A stretch of DNA of 64,000 nucleotides from JBHJGS01 sp050331575 (GTDB lineage: Bacteria; Pseudomonadota; Alphaproteobacteria; Sphingomonadales; Rhodothalassiaceae): assembly GCA_050331575.1 (NCBI GenBank), contig JBHJGS010000027.1:9152-73151 (forward strand), read 5' to 3'. Under the pieces are notes generated by a model, which did no database searches, was not told where the DNA came from, and saw only the letters and a list, made by a program, of their open reading frames with translations. A program made the position numbers and the translations under genes. Positions within the stretch are counted from its first letter, which is position 1; the number at the start of each line of letters is the position of its first letter. This document shows positions 53,911-61,554 of this stretch, piece by piece.

Positions 53911-54633
53911 GTGGCCAGCACAGACCCCCTGGCGCTTGCGCGCGTGAGACTCTTGCTCGCCCTGGGGCTGGCCTATCTGGCCACCGGGGTGCCCGGCCTT
54001 GCCCGAATGCTGAATTGGTTCGTGACCTATTTTCACGAAGCCAGCCACGGCCTGGTGGCGTGGGCGACCGGAGGACAGGTGGCGCGGATGGTGCTGCAAT
54101 TGAACGGGTCGGGCTATGTGCTGGCCAGTGGCGGTCATGCGGTTCTGACCTTGCTGGCCGGCTATGCCGGCAGCTTCTTCTGGGGTGCGATCATCGTGCA
54201 AGCGATGTTGACCGCCAAGCCCGGGCGCAGCCGCTTGATCGCAGGGTTTCTGGCCGTGTTCATCCTGGCCACCGGCTTGGCGTGGGCGGGTTTTGCAGAT
54301 GCCGGGACCTGGATCGTCCTGGCGGTTCTGATCGCCGGATTCGGCTGGGTGGCGATCCAGCCCGATCAGCAGATCGCGGCCATGTTCTTGCTGTTTGTTG
54401 GCGCCTATATCCTGGTCAGCGGCTTTTTGCTGGCCTTGGAACTGCACGCCTGGACCGGTCGGCTGCCGCCGGCGGCGGTCAATCACTCCGATGCCGGCGG
54501 ACTAGAAGCCCTGACCGGCCTGCCGGCGGATTTTTTCACCGCCCTTTGGATCGGCAGTGGCGGCTTGGCCGTGGTCTATGTCTGGCAGGTCGCTGACCGG
54601 CGCGACCGTCGCCTGCGCCGCCGCCCCGCTTGA
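53911..54633 (+). CDS. M50B-like membrane metalloprotease
   Basis: 240 residues with six or so membrane helices. The zinc motif HEASH (HExxH) lies at about residues 42-46 in WFVTYFHEASHGLVAWATGG, followed by VARMVLQLNGSGYVLASGGH and LLAGYAGSFFWGA, which is the M50B-like (site-2-protease-related) pattern. A third zinc ligand is not obvious. GTG start 53911. Divergent from the Nudix gene; 55 bp before the prolyl oligopeptidase. Confidence 0.8.
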   Translation: MASTDPLALARVRLLLALGLAYLATGVPGLARMLNWFVTYFHEASHGLVAWATGGQVARMVLQLNGSGYVLASGGHAVLTLLAGYAGSFFWGAIIVQAMLTAKPGRSRLIAGFLAVFILATGLAWAGFADAGTWIVLAVLIAGFGWVAIQPDQQIAAMFLLFVGAYILVSGFLLALELHAWTGRLPPAAVNHSDAGGLEALTGLPADFFTALWIGSGGLAVVYVWQVADRRDRRLRRRPA

Positions 54634-54688
54634 ATCGTCCCGCCCACCATGCTGGAATGCATCCAGTGAAGGTTTGGGGAGGCCCTAC

Positions 54689-56833
54689 ATGGTTCGACAT
54701 CTTGTTCAAGTCGGGATGGCCGCGCTCTTGCTCAGCGCTTGTGATCAAAACGCGCCGGACGGGCAAGGATCCGCGCCCAACTATCCGGAAACGGCGAAGG
54801 TGGAAGTTGTGGATGATTATCACGGCGTAAAGGTTGCTGATCCTTACCGCTGGTTGGAAGACGATGTGCGGGAAAATCCGCAGGTGGAGGCATGGGTTGA
54901 GGCGCAGAATGCGCTCAGCCAAGCCTATCTGGCTGAGTTGCCGCGACGCCAGGATATTGAAATTCGCCTGACCGAGCTGTGGAATTACGAGCGCTATTCC
55001 GCCCCGATCAAAGAAGCCGGGCGCTACTTCTTCATGAAAAATGACGGGCTGCAAAACCAGGCCGTGTTGTATGTGCAGGACGGCTTGACTGAGGATCCGC
55101 GGGTCTTGATCGATCCGAATAGCTGGTCTGAGGACGGGACGGTGGCCTTGGCCGGCTTCGCGCCCAGCCCGGACGGCCGCTATCTGGCCTTTGCGCGTCA
55201 AGATGGCGGCTCGGATTGGCGGGTCTGGCGCTTCATGGACCTGCGCACTGGAGAGGTGCTGGAAGAGGAGCTGCGCTGGATCAAATTCGCCGGTGTCAGC
55301 TGGGCACGCGATGGGTCCGGCGTCTATTACGGCCGCTACCCCGCCCCGGAGCAGGGGGAGGAGTTGCAGGGCCTGAACCATGACATGAAGGTCTGGTATC
55401 ACGCCATCGGATCAGATCAGAGCGCGGACCGGCTGATTTATGAGCGGCCGGACCATCCCGATTGGGGCTTTGCCAGCGAAGTCACCGAAGATGGCCGCTA
55501 TCTGGTGGTCACCATCTGGAAGGGCACGGATAATCGATACCGCGTGGTCTATTTCGATCTGGCCGAAGATGAATTGCAGCCGGTCGATCTGATCACGACA
55601 TTTGAGAGCGATTTCTCCTTCATTGCCAATGACGGCGATCGCTTTTTCTTCTTTACCGACAAGGAGGCTCCTAAGGGCCGCATCGTCGCGATCGATTTGG
55701 CTGCGCCGGATCGTCTGACCGAGATCGTGCCCGAGCAGGAGCATGTGCTGGTGACGGCGCCGATGATCGGCGACCGTTTCGTGGCGGAATATTTGGAGGA
55801 TGCCAAGTCGGTCGTGCGGCTTTACAACAAGGATGGGAGCCCCGCCGGCACCGTCGATCTGCCCGGTATCGGCAGCGTCGGCGCGATCACCGGCGCCCCG
55901 GGCGATCCGGAAATGTTCTTCGACTTCTCCAGCTTCAACGCGCCGCCGACGATTTATCGCTATAACACGGCCAGCTTGGAGCGCGGGCTGTTTCGCCGCG
56001 CTGAGGTGGATTTCGAGCCCGACGCCTATACCGTGACCCAGCGCTTCTACACCTCCAAGGATGGCACGCGCGTGCCGATGTTTCTGGCGCACAAGAAATC
56101 GCTGGATATGAGCCAACCGCAATCGACATTGCTCTATGGCTATGGCGGCTTCAACATTTCCCTGACGCCGTCTTTTTCCATTACGCGCCTGGCTTGGATG
56201 GAGATGGGAGGTGTCTATGCGGTTGCCAATCTGCGCGGCGGCGGCGAATATGGCAAAGACTGGCACAAGGCCGGGACGAAGCTAAACAAGCAAAATGTCT
56301 TCGATGATTTCATCGCGGCGGCTGAATATCTTATCGACGAGCGCATTACGACATCGGACCGATTGGGTATTTTCGGTGGATCGAATGGTGGACTATTGGT
56401 CGGTGCGGTGCTGAACCAGCGCCCGGACCTGTTCGGGGCGGCGATGCCGGCTGTCGGTGTGATGGACATGTTGCGCTTCCATAAGTTCACGGCCGGGCGC
56501 TTCTGGGTGGATGATTATGGTTCCGCAGATCAGCCCGACGAATTTCAGGCGCTCTATGCCTATTCGCCCTATCACAATATTCAGGATGGCGTCGCTTTTC
56601 CCCCGGTGCTGATCACAACCGCAGACCGGGACGATCGCGTGGTGCCAGGCCACAGCTTTAAATATGCCGCCCGGTTGCAAGCGGCCCAAAGCGGCGAGGC
56701 GCCGATCCTGATCCGCATTGAAACCCGCGCCGGTCATGGCGCCGGCACCTCAACCCAGAAGGCCATTGAAGAATATGCCGACCGCTGGGCCTTTCTGGCC
56801 AAGCATCTGGGCCTCACCGGCGCGGAGAGCTGA
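54689..56833 (+). CDS. Prolyl oligopeptidase family lipoprotein (S9A)
   Basis: 714 residues. Signal MVRHLVQVGMAALLLSACDQ with lipobox LSAC, so an anchored periplasmic enzyme. After the beta-propeller (DPYRWLEDD, WSEDGTVALAGFAPSPDGRY) comes the peptidase domain: YGYGGFNISLTPSFSITRLA, VANLRGGGEYGKDWHKAG, the catalytic Ser in GIFGGSNGGLLVGAVLNQRP, Asp in DRDDRVVPGHSFKYAARLQ and His in ETRAGHGAGTSTQKA. GGGGAGG six bases before ATG 54689. It cleaves short peptides after proline. Confidence 0.95.
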   Translation: MVRHLVQVGMAALLLSACDQNAPDGQGSAPNYPETAKVEVVDDYHGVKVADPYRWLEDDVRENPQVEAWVEAQNALSQAYLAELPRRQDIEIRLTELWNYERYSAPIKEAGRYFFMKNDGLQNQAVLYVQDGLTEDPRVLIDPNSWSEDGTVALAGFAPSPDGRYLAFARQDGGSDWRVWRFMDLRTGEVLEEELRWIKFAGVSWARDGSGVYYGRYPAPEQGEELQGLNHDMKVWYHAIGSDQSADRLIYERPDHPDWGFASEVTEDGRYLVVTIWKGTDNRYRVVYFDLAEDELQPVDLITTFESDFSFIANDGDRFFFFTDKEAPKGRIVAIDLAAPDRLTEIVPEQEHVLVTAPMIGDRFVAEYLEDAKSVVRLYNKDGSPAGTVDLPGIGSVGAITGAPGDPEMFFDFSSFNAPPTIYRYNTASLERGLFRRAEVDFEPDAYTVTQRFYTSKDGTRVPMFLAHKKSLDMSQPQSTLLYGYGGFNISLTPSFSITRLAWMEMGGVYAVANLRGGGEYGKDWHKAGTKLNKQNVFDDFIAAAEYLIDERITTSDRLGIFGGSNGGLLVGAVLNQRPDLFGAAMPAVGVMDMLRFHKFTAGRFWVDDYGSADQPDEFQALYAYSPYHNIQDGVAFPPVLITTADRDDRVVPGHSFKYAARLQAAQSGEAPILIRIETRAGHGAGTSTQKAIEEYADRWAFLAKHLGLTGAES

Positions 56834-56864
56834 CGCCGGGCGGGGAAGGCTCGCCGTGGGTGGG

Positions 56865-56935
56865 GCGGGCTATTCGATCCGACCGATTGGCATCGCCGCG
56901 CATGTCCAATCGGTCGGGTCTTGATCGAGCGCCCG
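56865..56935. repeat. Perfect 12-bp stem palindrome between convergent genes
   Basis: CCGACCGATTGG (56879-56890) and CCAATCGGTCGG (56906-56917) form a 12-bp perfect stem with a 15-base loop, with TCGATC/GATCGA flanks outside. No T-run. Same dispersed family as at 9274 and 34808; may serve as a bidirectional terminator for the prolyl oligopeptidase and JAMM genes. Confidence 0.7.
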
Positions 56936-56985
56936 GCCCGATCCCAACGGCGCGCGGGTGCGAGCGAGGCGGGCCGCGACGGAGC

Positions 56986-57408
56986 CTATCGCTCATCCAG
57001 CATCAGCGCGCTGAAACGGCCGCCGCCATGATGCCACCATGCGGCAAGGCGGGCCTCGGCGACGCTATAGATCAGCCAGATAAAGTTCGCTTCGATGGCG
57101 GCCGCCACGTCTGCGGGAGAAGGCTCAGGCGGGCCGGTGGGGTGGCTGTGCCAGCAGCCGATCACCCGATCGGCTGTGCCGCGCACCTGGCGTTGCAAGC
57201 GCAGATGCGCGGCCGGGTCGATCTCGAACCGATCCGGCGTGCCGGCGACATTGGCGGTCGGCACGATTCGCGTGGCGCACAGCACCGAGCCGGCGCGACG
57301 GCCGATCAACAGACCGCAGGCCTCCACGGGCCAGGCGGACCGGGCATCGCGGGCGAGGGCGTTGGCCTGGTCGCGCGCCAGGCTCAGTCTTTGCGGTGAT
57401 ATGTCCAT
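56986..57408 (-). CDS. JAMM/Mov34 (M67) metallopeptidase-like protein
   Basis: 140 residues. The JAMM motif is full: Glu in WPVEACGLLIGRRAGS and CWHSHPTGPPEPSPADVAAA (H-x-H-P-x7-S-x2-D). Bacterial relatives cleave C-terminal extensions from sulfur carrier or ubiquitin-like proteins. No ThiS/MoaD-type partner is adjacent. The start (ATG 57408) overlaps the upstream gene by 25 bp. Confidence 0.87.
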   Translation of the reverse strand: MDISPQRLSLARDQANALARDARSAWPVEACGLLIGRRAGSVLCATRIVPTANVAGTPDRFEIDPAAHLRLQRQVRGTADRVIGCWHSHPTGPPEPSPADVAAAIEANFIWLIYSVAEARLAAWWHHGGGRFSALMLDER

Positions 57409-57710
57409 TCTGCCGGATTGTGCCGGGGATCTGCCTCGATGGACATGGTTTTGCCGCCCGGCCCTGCGAACTCCAGCAGCAAATATGTGCCGGCGGGCCG
57501 AACCGCCACCAGGCGCTGTTGATCCGACGGCGTCCAAACCGCGCCGTCAGGTAGGTTGGACCCTGCCGTCTGGATCCGGTAAAGCAGCGTGGCCGACACC
57601 AAACCAAAGCCGAAGGCAAGCACCAGCCCCATCAGCACCACGGCCAGCCGCCAGCCCAGATAATGGCGCCGCACCGCAGCTTCCGAGACAAGAGACGTTC
57701 GACGCGTCAT
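57384..57710 (-). CDS. Small single-helix membrane protein
   Basis: 108 residues. MTRRTSLVSEAAVRRHYLGW followed by a helix LAVVLMGLVLAFGFGLVSAT and a short periplasmic region ending in EADPRHNPAEWTYHRKD. Family not recognised. Its ATG (57710) lies within one base of the ATG of rluD on the opposite strand, so each promoter must be inside the other gene, or one start is wrong. It precedes the JAMM gene and is probably co-transcribed. Confidence 0.65.
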   Translation of the reverse strand: MTRRTSLVSEAAVRRHYLGWRLAVVLMGLVLAFGFGLVSATLLYRIQTAGSNLPDGAVWTPSDQQRLVAVRPAGTYLLLEFAGPGGKTMSIEADPRHNPAEWTYHRKD

Positions 57711-58692
57711 GACCGACCCTATGGAATTGCAGGTAAGGCCGGAGGAGACCGGCCAACGGCTGGACAAATGGCTGGCCAGCCGACTGGGCGATGTGTCGCG
57801 CGCGCGCGTTCAGGCGCTGATCCGCGACGGCCATGTCAGCCTAACCGCCGGCCGCGGTCAATGCGAGCCCAAACGCCCGATGCAGCCCGGTGATACGGTC
57901 CGCGTGGAGTTGCCGCAGCCGCAAGCCGCCACGCCTGAGCCGCAGGCGATCCCGCTGGCCGTCGTTCATGAAGACGCCGATCTGATCGTGGTGGACAAGC
58001 CGGCGGGCCTGGTGGTGCATCCAGCGCCGGGCAACCCGGATCACACCCTGGTCAATGCCCTGTTGCACCATTGTAAGGGCAGCTTGTCAGGCATCGGCGG
58101 TGTGCGCCGCCCGGGCATTGTCCACCGGATCGATAAGGACACGTCCGGTCTGTTGGTCATGGCCAAGCATGACCGGGCCCATCAGGGCTTGGCCGAGCAG
58201 TTCGCCGCCCACAGCATTCATCGCGTCTACCGCCTTCTGGTGCATCGCGTGCCGGTGCCGGCCGATGGCCGGATCGAGACCCGCATCGGCCGCCACCCGA
58301 AGGATCGCAAGAAGATGGCGGTTGTTGAGATTGGCGGCAAACGCGCCATCACGCATTACCGCACCGACGAGTTGTTCCACGGCACCAAGGGCTGCGTGCT
58401 GGCCAGTGCGGTGACGTGCCGGCTGGAAACCGGGCGGACCCATCAAGTGCGCGTTCATATGGCGCATCTGGGTCATCCATTGCTGGGCGACCCGGTGTAT
58501 GGACAGATGCGTCCGCTGATCGATCAGCTGTCGCCCGCATCCGCGGCGGCCTTGAGGGACTTTTGCCGCCAGGCCTTGCACGCCGCGGAACTGGGGTTTC
58601 GGCACCCGATCAGCGGGGAAGTGCTTGCGTTCGAAAGCCCGTTGCCGGAAGATATGCAGTACGCCATCGCGCTGTTGCGCGGGTCGGCTTGA
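57709..58692 (+). CDS. rluD: RluD-family 23S rRNA pseudouridine synthase
   Basis: 327 residues. S4 domain (RLDKWLASRLGDVSRARVQA, LIRDGHVSLTAGRG), catalytic core with PGIVHRIDKDTSGLLVMAKH whose Asp is the nucleophile, VHPAPGNPDHTLVNALLHHC, and TGRTHQVRVHMAHLGHPLLG-type end (ETGRTHQVRVHMAH). In E. coli RluD makes pseudouridines in 23S helix 69; other Rlu paralogues share the fold. ATG 57709 overlaps a minus-strand ATG; ATG 57721 is a weaker alternative. Confidence 0.9.
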   Translation: MTDPMELQVRPEETGQRLDKWLASRLGDVSRARVQALIRDGHVSLTAGRGQCEPKRPMQPGDTVRVELPQPQAATPEPQAIPLAVVHEDADLIVVDKPAGLVVHPAPGNPDHTLVNALLHHCKGSLSGIGGVRRPGIVHRIDKDTSGLLVMAKHDRAHQGLAEQFAAHSIHRVYRLLVHRVPVPADGRIETRIGRHPKDRKKMAVVEIGGKRAITHYRTDELFHGTKGCVLASAVTCRLETGRTHQVRVHMAHLGHPLLGDPVYGQMRPLIDQLSPASAAALRDFCRQALHAAELGFRHPISGEVLAFESPLPEDMQYAIALLRGSA

Positions 58693-58716
58693 ACGGATTT
58701 CCGTGAGGCATATATA
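58688..58716 (+). promoter_or_regulatory. rpoH promoter
   Basis: TTGAAC (58689-58694) and TATATA (58711-58716) are separated by 16 bases, beginning at the end of rluD. The wider form CTTGAA...CATATAT also resembles sigma-32 promoters, which would allow autoregulation; I cannot decide between the two. Leader to rpoH about 75 bases. Confidence 0.55.
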
Positions 58717-58801
58717 TCGCATTGAAATAGCTTGCGCGGGGGAACCGCCGCAGGTCGGCCCATCGTTACCCGGGTTTGGCGTTTGAGAGGGAGAAGCGGT
58801 C

Positions 58802-59695
58802 ATGGCCAGCAATTTGTCCAACATGCCGTCGCCGACGCCGGACGGCAGCCTTAGCCAGTATCTGCAGGAGATCCGCAAATTCCCCATGCTGCAGCAGCAG
58901 GAGGAATATATGCTCGCCAAGGCATGGGTGGAACATAATGACAGCGAGGCCGCGCACAAGCTGGTGACCAGCCATCTGCGCCTGGTCGCCAAGATCGCCA
59001 TGGGCTATCGCGGCTATGGCCTGCCGGTCGCGGAACTGATCGCCGAGGGCAATGTCGGCATGATGCAGGCCGTCAAGCGCTTCGATCCGGACAAGGGCTT
59101 TCGCCTGGCGACCTATGCCATGTGGTGGATCCGCGCGGCGATCCAGGAATATATCCTGCGTTCCTGGTCGCTGGTGAAGATCGGCACCACCGCGGCGCAA
59201 AAGAAGCTGTTCTTCAATCTGCGCAAGATCAAGGGCCAGCTGAAGGCGGTGGAAGAAGGCGATCTGCGGCCGGAACATGTCGAATCCATCGCCACCAAAT
59301 TGTCGGTTTCGGAAGAAGATGTGATTTCGATGAACCGGCGCCTGTCCGCGCCCGACAACAGCTTGAATGCGCCCATGCGCATCGACGGCGACGGCGAATG
59401 GCAGGACTGGCTGGTCGACGAGACACCGAGCCAGGAAACCATCGTGGCGGAGAATGAGGAGTTTCAGCATCGCCGCGAGCTGATGGAACAGGCCATGGAC
59501 GTGCTGAATGAGCGCGAGCGCCACATCCTTACCGAACGGCGCCTGAAGGAAAGCCCGACCACGCTGGAGGATCTGTCCAAGATCTATGATATCAGCCGCG
59601 AACGGGTACGCCAGATCGAGGTGCGCGCGTTTGAAAAGCTGCAAAAAGCGGTGCGCAATGCCGCGCGCGAGCAGCAATTGGTGGCGCAGGATTAG
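58802..59695 (+). CDS. rpoH: RNA polymerase sigma-32 (heat-shock) factor
   Basis: 297 residues. Region 1.2-2: SLSQYLQEIRKFPMLQQQEE, then the region-2 core LIAEGNVGMMQAVKRFDPDK and GFRLATYAMWWIRAAIQEYI. The RpoH box QKKLFFNLRKIKG, specific to sigma-32, is present, and region 4 ends with a helix-turn-helix (TLEDLSKIYDISRERVRQIE). It directs chaperone and protease genes. GAGAGGGAGAAG precedes the ATG. Alphaproteobacteria often have more than one RpoH; only one is here. Confidence 0.96.
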   Translation: MASNLSNMPSPTPDGSLSQYLQEIRKFPMLQQQEEYMLAKAWVEHNDSEAAHKLVTSHLRLVAKIAMGYRGYGLPVAELIAEGNVGMMQAVKRFDPDKGFRLATYAMWWIRAAIQEYILRSWSLVKIGTTAAQKKLFFNLRKIKGQLKAVEEGDLRPEHVESIATKLSVSEEDVISMNRRLSAPDNSLNAPMRIDGDGEWQDWLVDETPSQETIVAENEEFQHRRELMEQAMDVLNERERHILTERRLKESPTTLEDLSKIYDISRERVRQIEVRAFEKLQKAVRNAAREQQLVAQD

Positions 59696-59705
59696 GCTGG
59701 CGGCG

Positions 59706-59921
59706 ATGGATCCGCGCTATGAGATTACCGTCGGCTGGTCGGAGGAGGAAGAGGCCTGGGTCGCCCGCGTGCCGGCCCTGAATTCCTGCGCTGGCTTCGG
59801 GGAAACGCCGGAGGAGGCGCGGGCGCAGGCGCAGCGGGTGATGGCCGCGCTGTTGGAAGGTGCCAAGGCGGCCGGTGTCGATCTGCCGGATCCGGCATCG
59901 GTGGAAGAGCCGGAGCGGTGA
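59706..59921 (+). CDS. HicB-like antitoxin-family protein, no HicA partner
   Basis: 71 residues: MDPRYEITVGWSEEEEAWVA, RVPALNSCAGFGETPEEARA, the UPF0150/HicB fold (YEIxxxWSxxDxxxVAxVPxLxxCxxxGxTPxEA). ATG 59706 is 10 bp after rpoH. No HicA toxin gene is found on either side, so this is an orphan; HicB-like proteins without toxins are common. It overlaps the next gene (GTGA). Confidence 0.8.
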   Translation: MDPRYEITVGWSEEEEAWVARVPALNSCAGFGETPEEARAQAQRVMAALLEGAKAAGVDLPDPASVEEPER

Positions 59922-60274
59922 AGTGCTGGGCTTGGATGCTCGCCGTTTTCGCGGCGCCTTGCATCGCCGGCGAAGCCGATGTTCTGGACGTTCAGGTCAG
60001 CCGCCAAAGCAACGGGACTTTCCGCTTTGCCGTCACCGTCCGCCACGCGGATACCGGCTGGGAGCATTATGCCGATCGGTGGGAGATTGTCGGGCCGGAC
60101 GGTCAGATCCTTGCCACCCGCACCCTGGCTCATCCGCATGTCAACGAACAGCCGTTTACCCGCGCCTTGTCCGGCGTCGCCATTCCAGCCGGCGTGACGG
60201 ACGTGACCGTGCGCGCGCACGATCGGGTGCATGGTTATGGCGGGGCGGAGAAGGTGGTGAGGGTGGCGCAGTAA
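59918..60274 (+). CDS. Small secreted protein, unknown
   Basis: 118 residues. Signal peptide MKCWAWMLAVFAAPCIAGEA, then VLDVQVSRQSNGTFRFAVTV, GWEHYADRWEIVGPDGQIL and VPIPAGVTDVTVRAHDRVHG-like strands, an Ig-like beta pattern. GTG start 59918 overlaps the HicB-like stop. A small conserved family in proteobacteria, function unknown. Converges on the beta-hydroxylase gene. Confidence 0.72.
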   Translation: MKCWAWMLAVFAAPCIAGEADVLDVQVSRQSNGTFRFAVTVRHADTGWEHYADRWEIVGPDGQILATRTLAHPHVNEQPFTRALSGVAIPAGVTDVTVRAHDRVHGYGGAEKVVRVAQ

Positions 60275-60285
60275 CGCCGTCCGCG

Positions 60286-61314
60286 TCAGGCCATGTTAAG
60301 CACGGCGTGGCGGTTGGCAACCCAGTGATCGAACACTTCATAAACCCGTTCAATCGCTCGCTTCTCGTCGGTGCTGAGATCCGGATGCGGCGTTTCGAAG
60401 ATCAGCACCACGCGGTCGGTGTCGCCTTGGTTCCACGCCTCATGCTCGAAGCTGTCGTCGAAGGCGATCAATTGCCCCTCGCGCCAGGTGTGTATGTCTT
60501 GCCCGACCCGGATCCGGCATCCCTGCGGCACGATCAGCGGCAGATGAACGGTCAGCCGGGCATTGGTCAGCCCGCAGTGCGGCGGAATATGCGCGCCGGG
60601 CTTCAGGATCGAGAAGAAGGCTTCGATCGGCGCGCCATTCTTTTGTGACAATTCGGCCTTGTCCAAGGCGGCGATGGTTGCTGGAAACATGTCTGCTTGG
60701 TCGCAGCGTTGGGCATTGGCGAATAGGTAGATGGTGCCCCAGTCCAGCGTCCCGCCTAGCTTGGACCAGATGCCGCGGGAGCCGGCTGGGACATAGGGTT
60801 CTGGCGCTGCCCCAGTGGCTGCAAGCAATTCCTGTCGGATCGTATCCGCCGCCGCCTCAAGCGCGGGGCCCCAGGTCAAGGCGTCTGCGCCGACCATTGG
60901 CAGGGCCGGCAGGTCCGGCAGATAGAAGATCGGCGGCCGCTGATCGGGGACGTTATAATGAAACGGCTCTGTGGCATACTGAACCCAAATGGCGCGGGCG
61001 ATGCGATCCAGCGTGCCGGCCGGAAGATCCTCGGCCATTTCCGCGACGGTGCGGGCATGCAGGCCGGTGAAATGATGGCGGATCGCCTGATCGGCCCGCG
61101 CCGACCAGTCCCGCAGGTCCGGGCTGACCTGCGGTTGATTGGCCAGCCGCCGCAGCGCCGGGTTAACATCATCGCCCAACGTCCATACCGCCAGCGCCTC
61201 GTCCAACCGCCCCGCCGCCTGCAACGCCGCGCCGGCATGCAGGGCCAGGGGGGCATTCTGGGGGTCGGCCCGAAACGCGGTGAGAAGTTGGTCAGGCGTG
61301 GCAGACACTGGCAT
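60286..61314 (-). CDS. Aspartyl/asparaginyl beta-hydroxylase-like protein with N-terminal TPR-like region
   Basis: 342 residues. N-terminal helices (APLALHAGAALQAAGRLDEA) resemble a TPR. The C-terminal Fe(II)/2-oxoglutarate dioxygenase core: FFSILKPGAHIPPHCGLTNA, RLTVHLPLIVPQGCRIRVG, and FDDSFEHEAWNQGDTDRVVL with IFETPHPD. The two His (in PHCG and FEHEAW) and the final Arg of DRVVLIF fit. It may hydroxylate an EGF-like or a lipid substrate; bacterial members are little studied. ATG 61314 chosen; upstream codons to 61428 are unlikely. Confidence 0.85.
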   Translation of the reverse strand: MPVSATPDQLLTAFRADPQNAPLALHAGAALQAAGRLDEALAVWTLGDDVNPALRRLANQPQVSPDLRDWSARADQAIRHHFTGLHARTVAEMAEDLPAGTLDRIARAIWVQYATEPFHYNVPDQRPPIFYLPDLPALPMVGADALTWGPALEAAADTIRQELLAATGAAPEPYVPAGSRGIWSKLGGTLDWGTIYLFANAQRCDQADMFPATIAALDKAELSQKNGAPIEAFFSILKPGAHIPPHCGLTNARLTVHLPLIVPQGCRIRVGQDIHTWREGQLIAFDDSFEHEAWNQGDTDRVVLIFETPHPDLSTDEKRAIERVYEVFDHWVANRHAVLNMA

Positions 61315-61554
61315 GCCCCGGACAACAGGAGGAGGCCGCCCTGTGGTCTGGTGTGAACGACCCGTCGCCGGGCTGCCTCGCTTCGGCCCGGCGGACGCGT
61401 TGCACCATTTGGCCCAAGGCTTTGGCAAGCGGAATTTCGCTTATAAGCGGGTTGAGCGCCCGCACCAGATGGCCGCGCTGGGAAGATCGGCCTGGACAGG
61501 AGCGGGAAGCCGACCGCAGACTCAGCGGCCCGATTTTCGAAGGGAGTCGCCCGC
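61315..61554. other. Divergent region upstream of uvrB
   Basis: 240 bases between divergent starts. A ribosome site GAAGGGAG precedes uvrB. I looked for the alphaproteobacterial LexA box (GTTC-N7-GTTC) and did not find it. No gene seen. Confidence 0.4.

Noticed and set aside
59706..59921. HicAB toxin-antitoxin system
   Set aside because: No HicA-type toxin frame exists directly before or after the HicB-like gene.
61315..61554. SOS (LexA) box upstream of uvrB
   Set aside because: No GTTC-N7-GTTC pattern was found in the gap.
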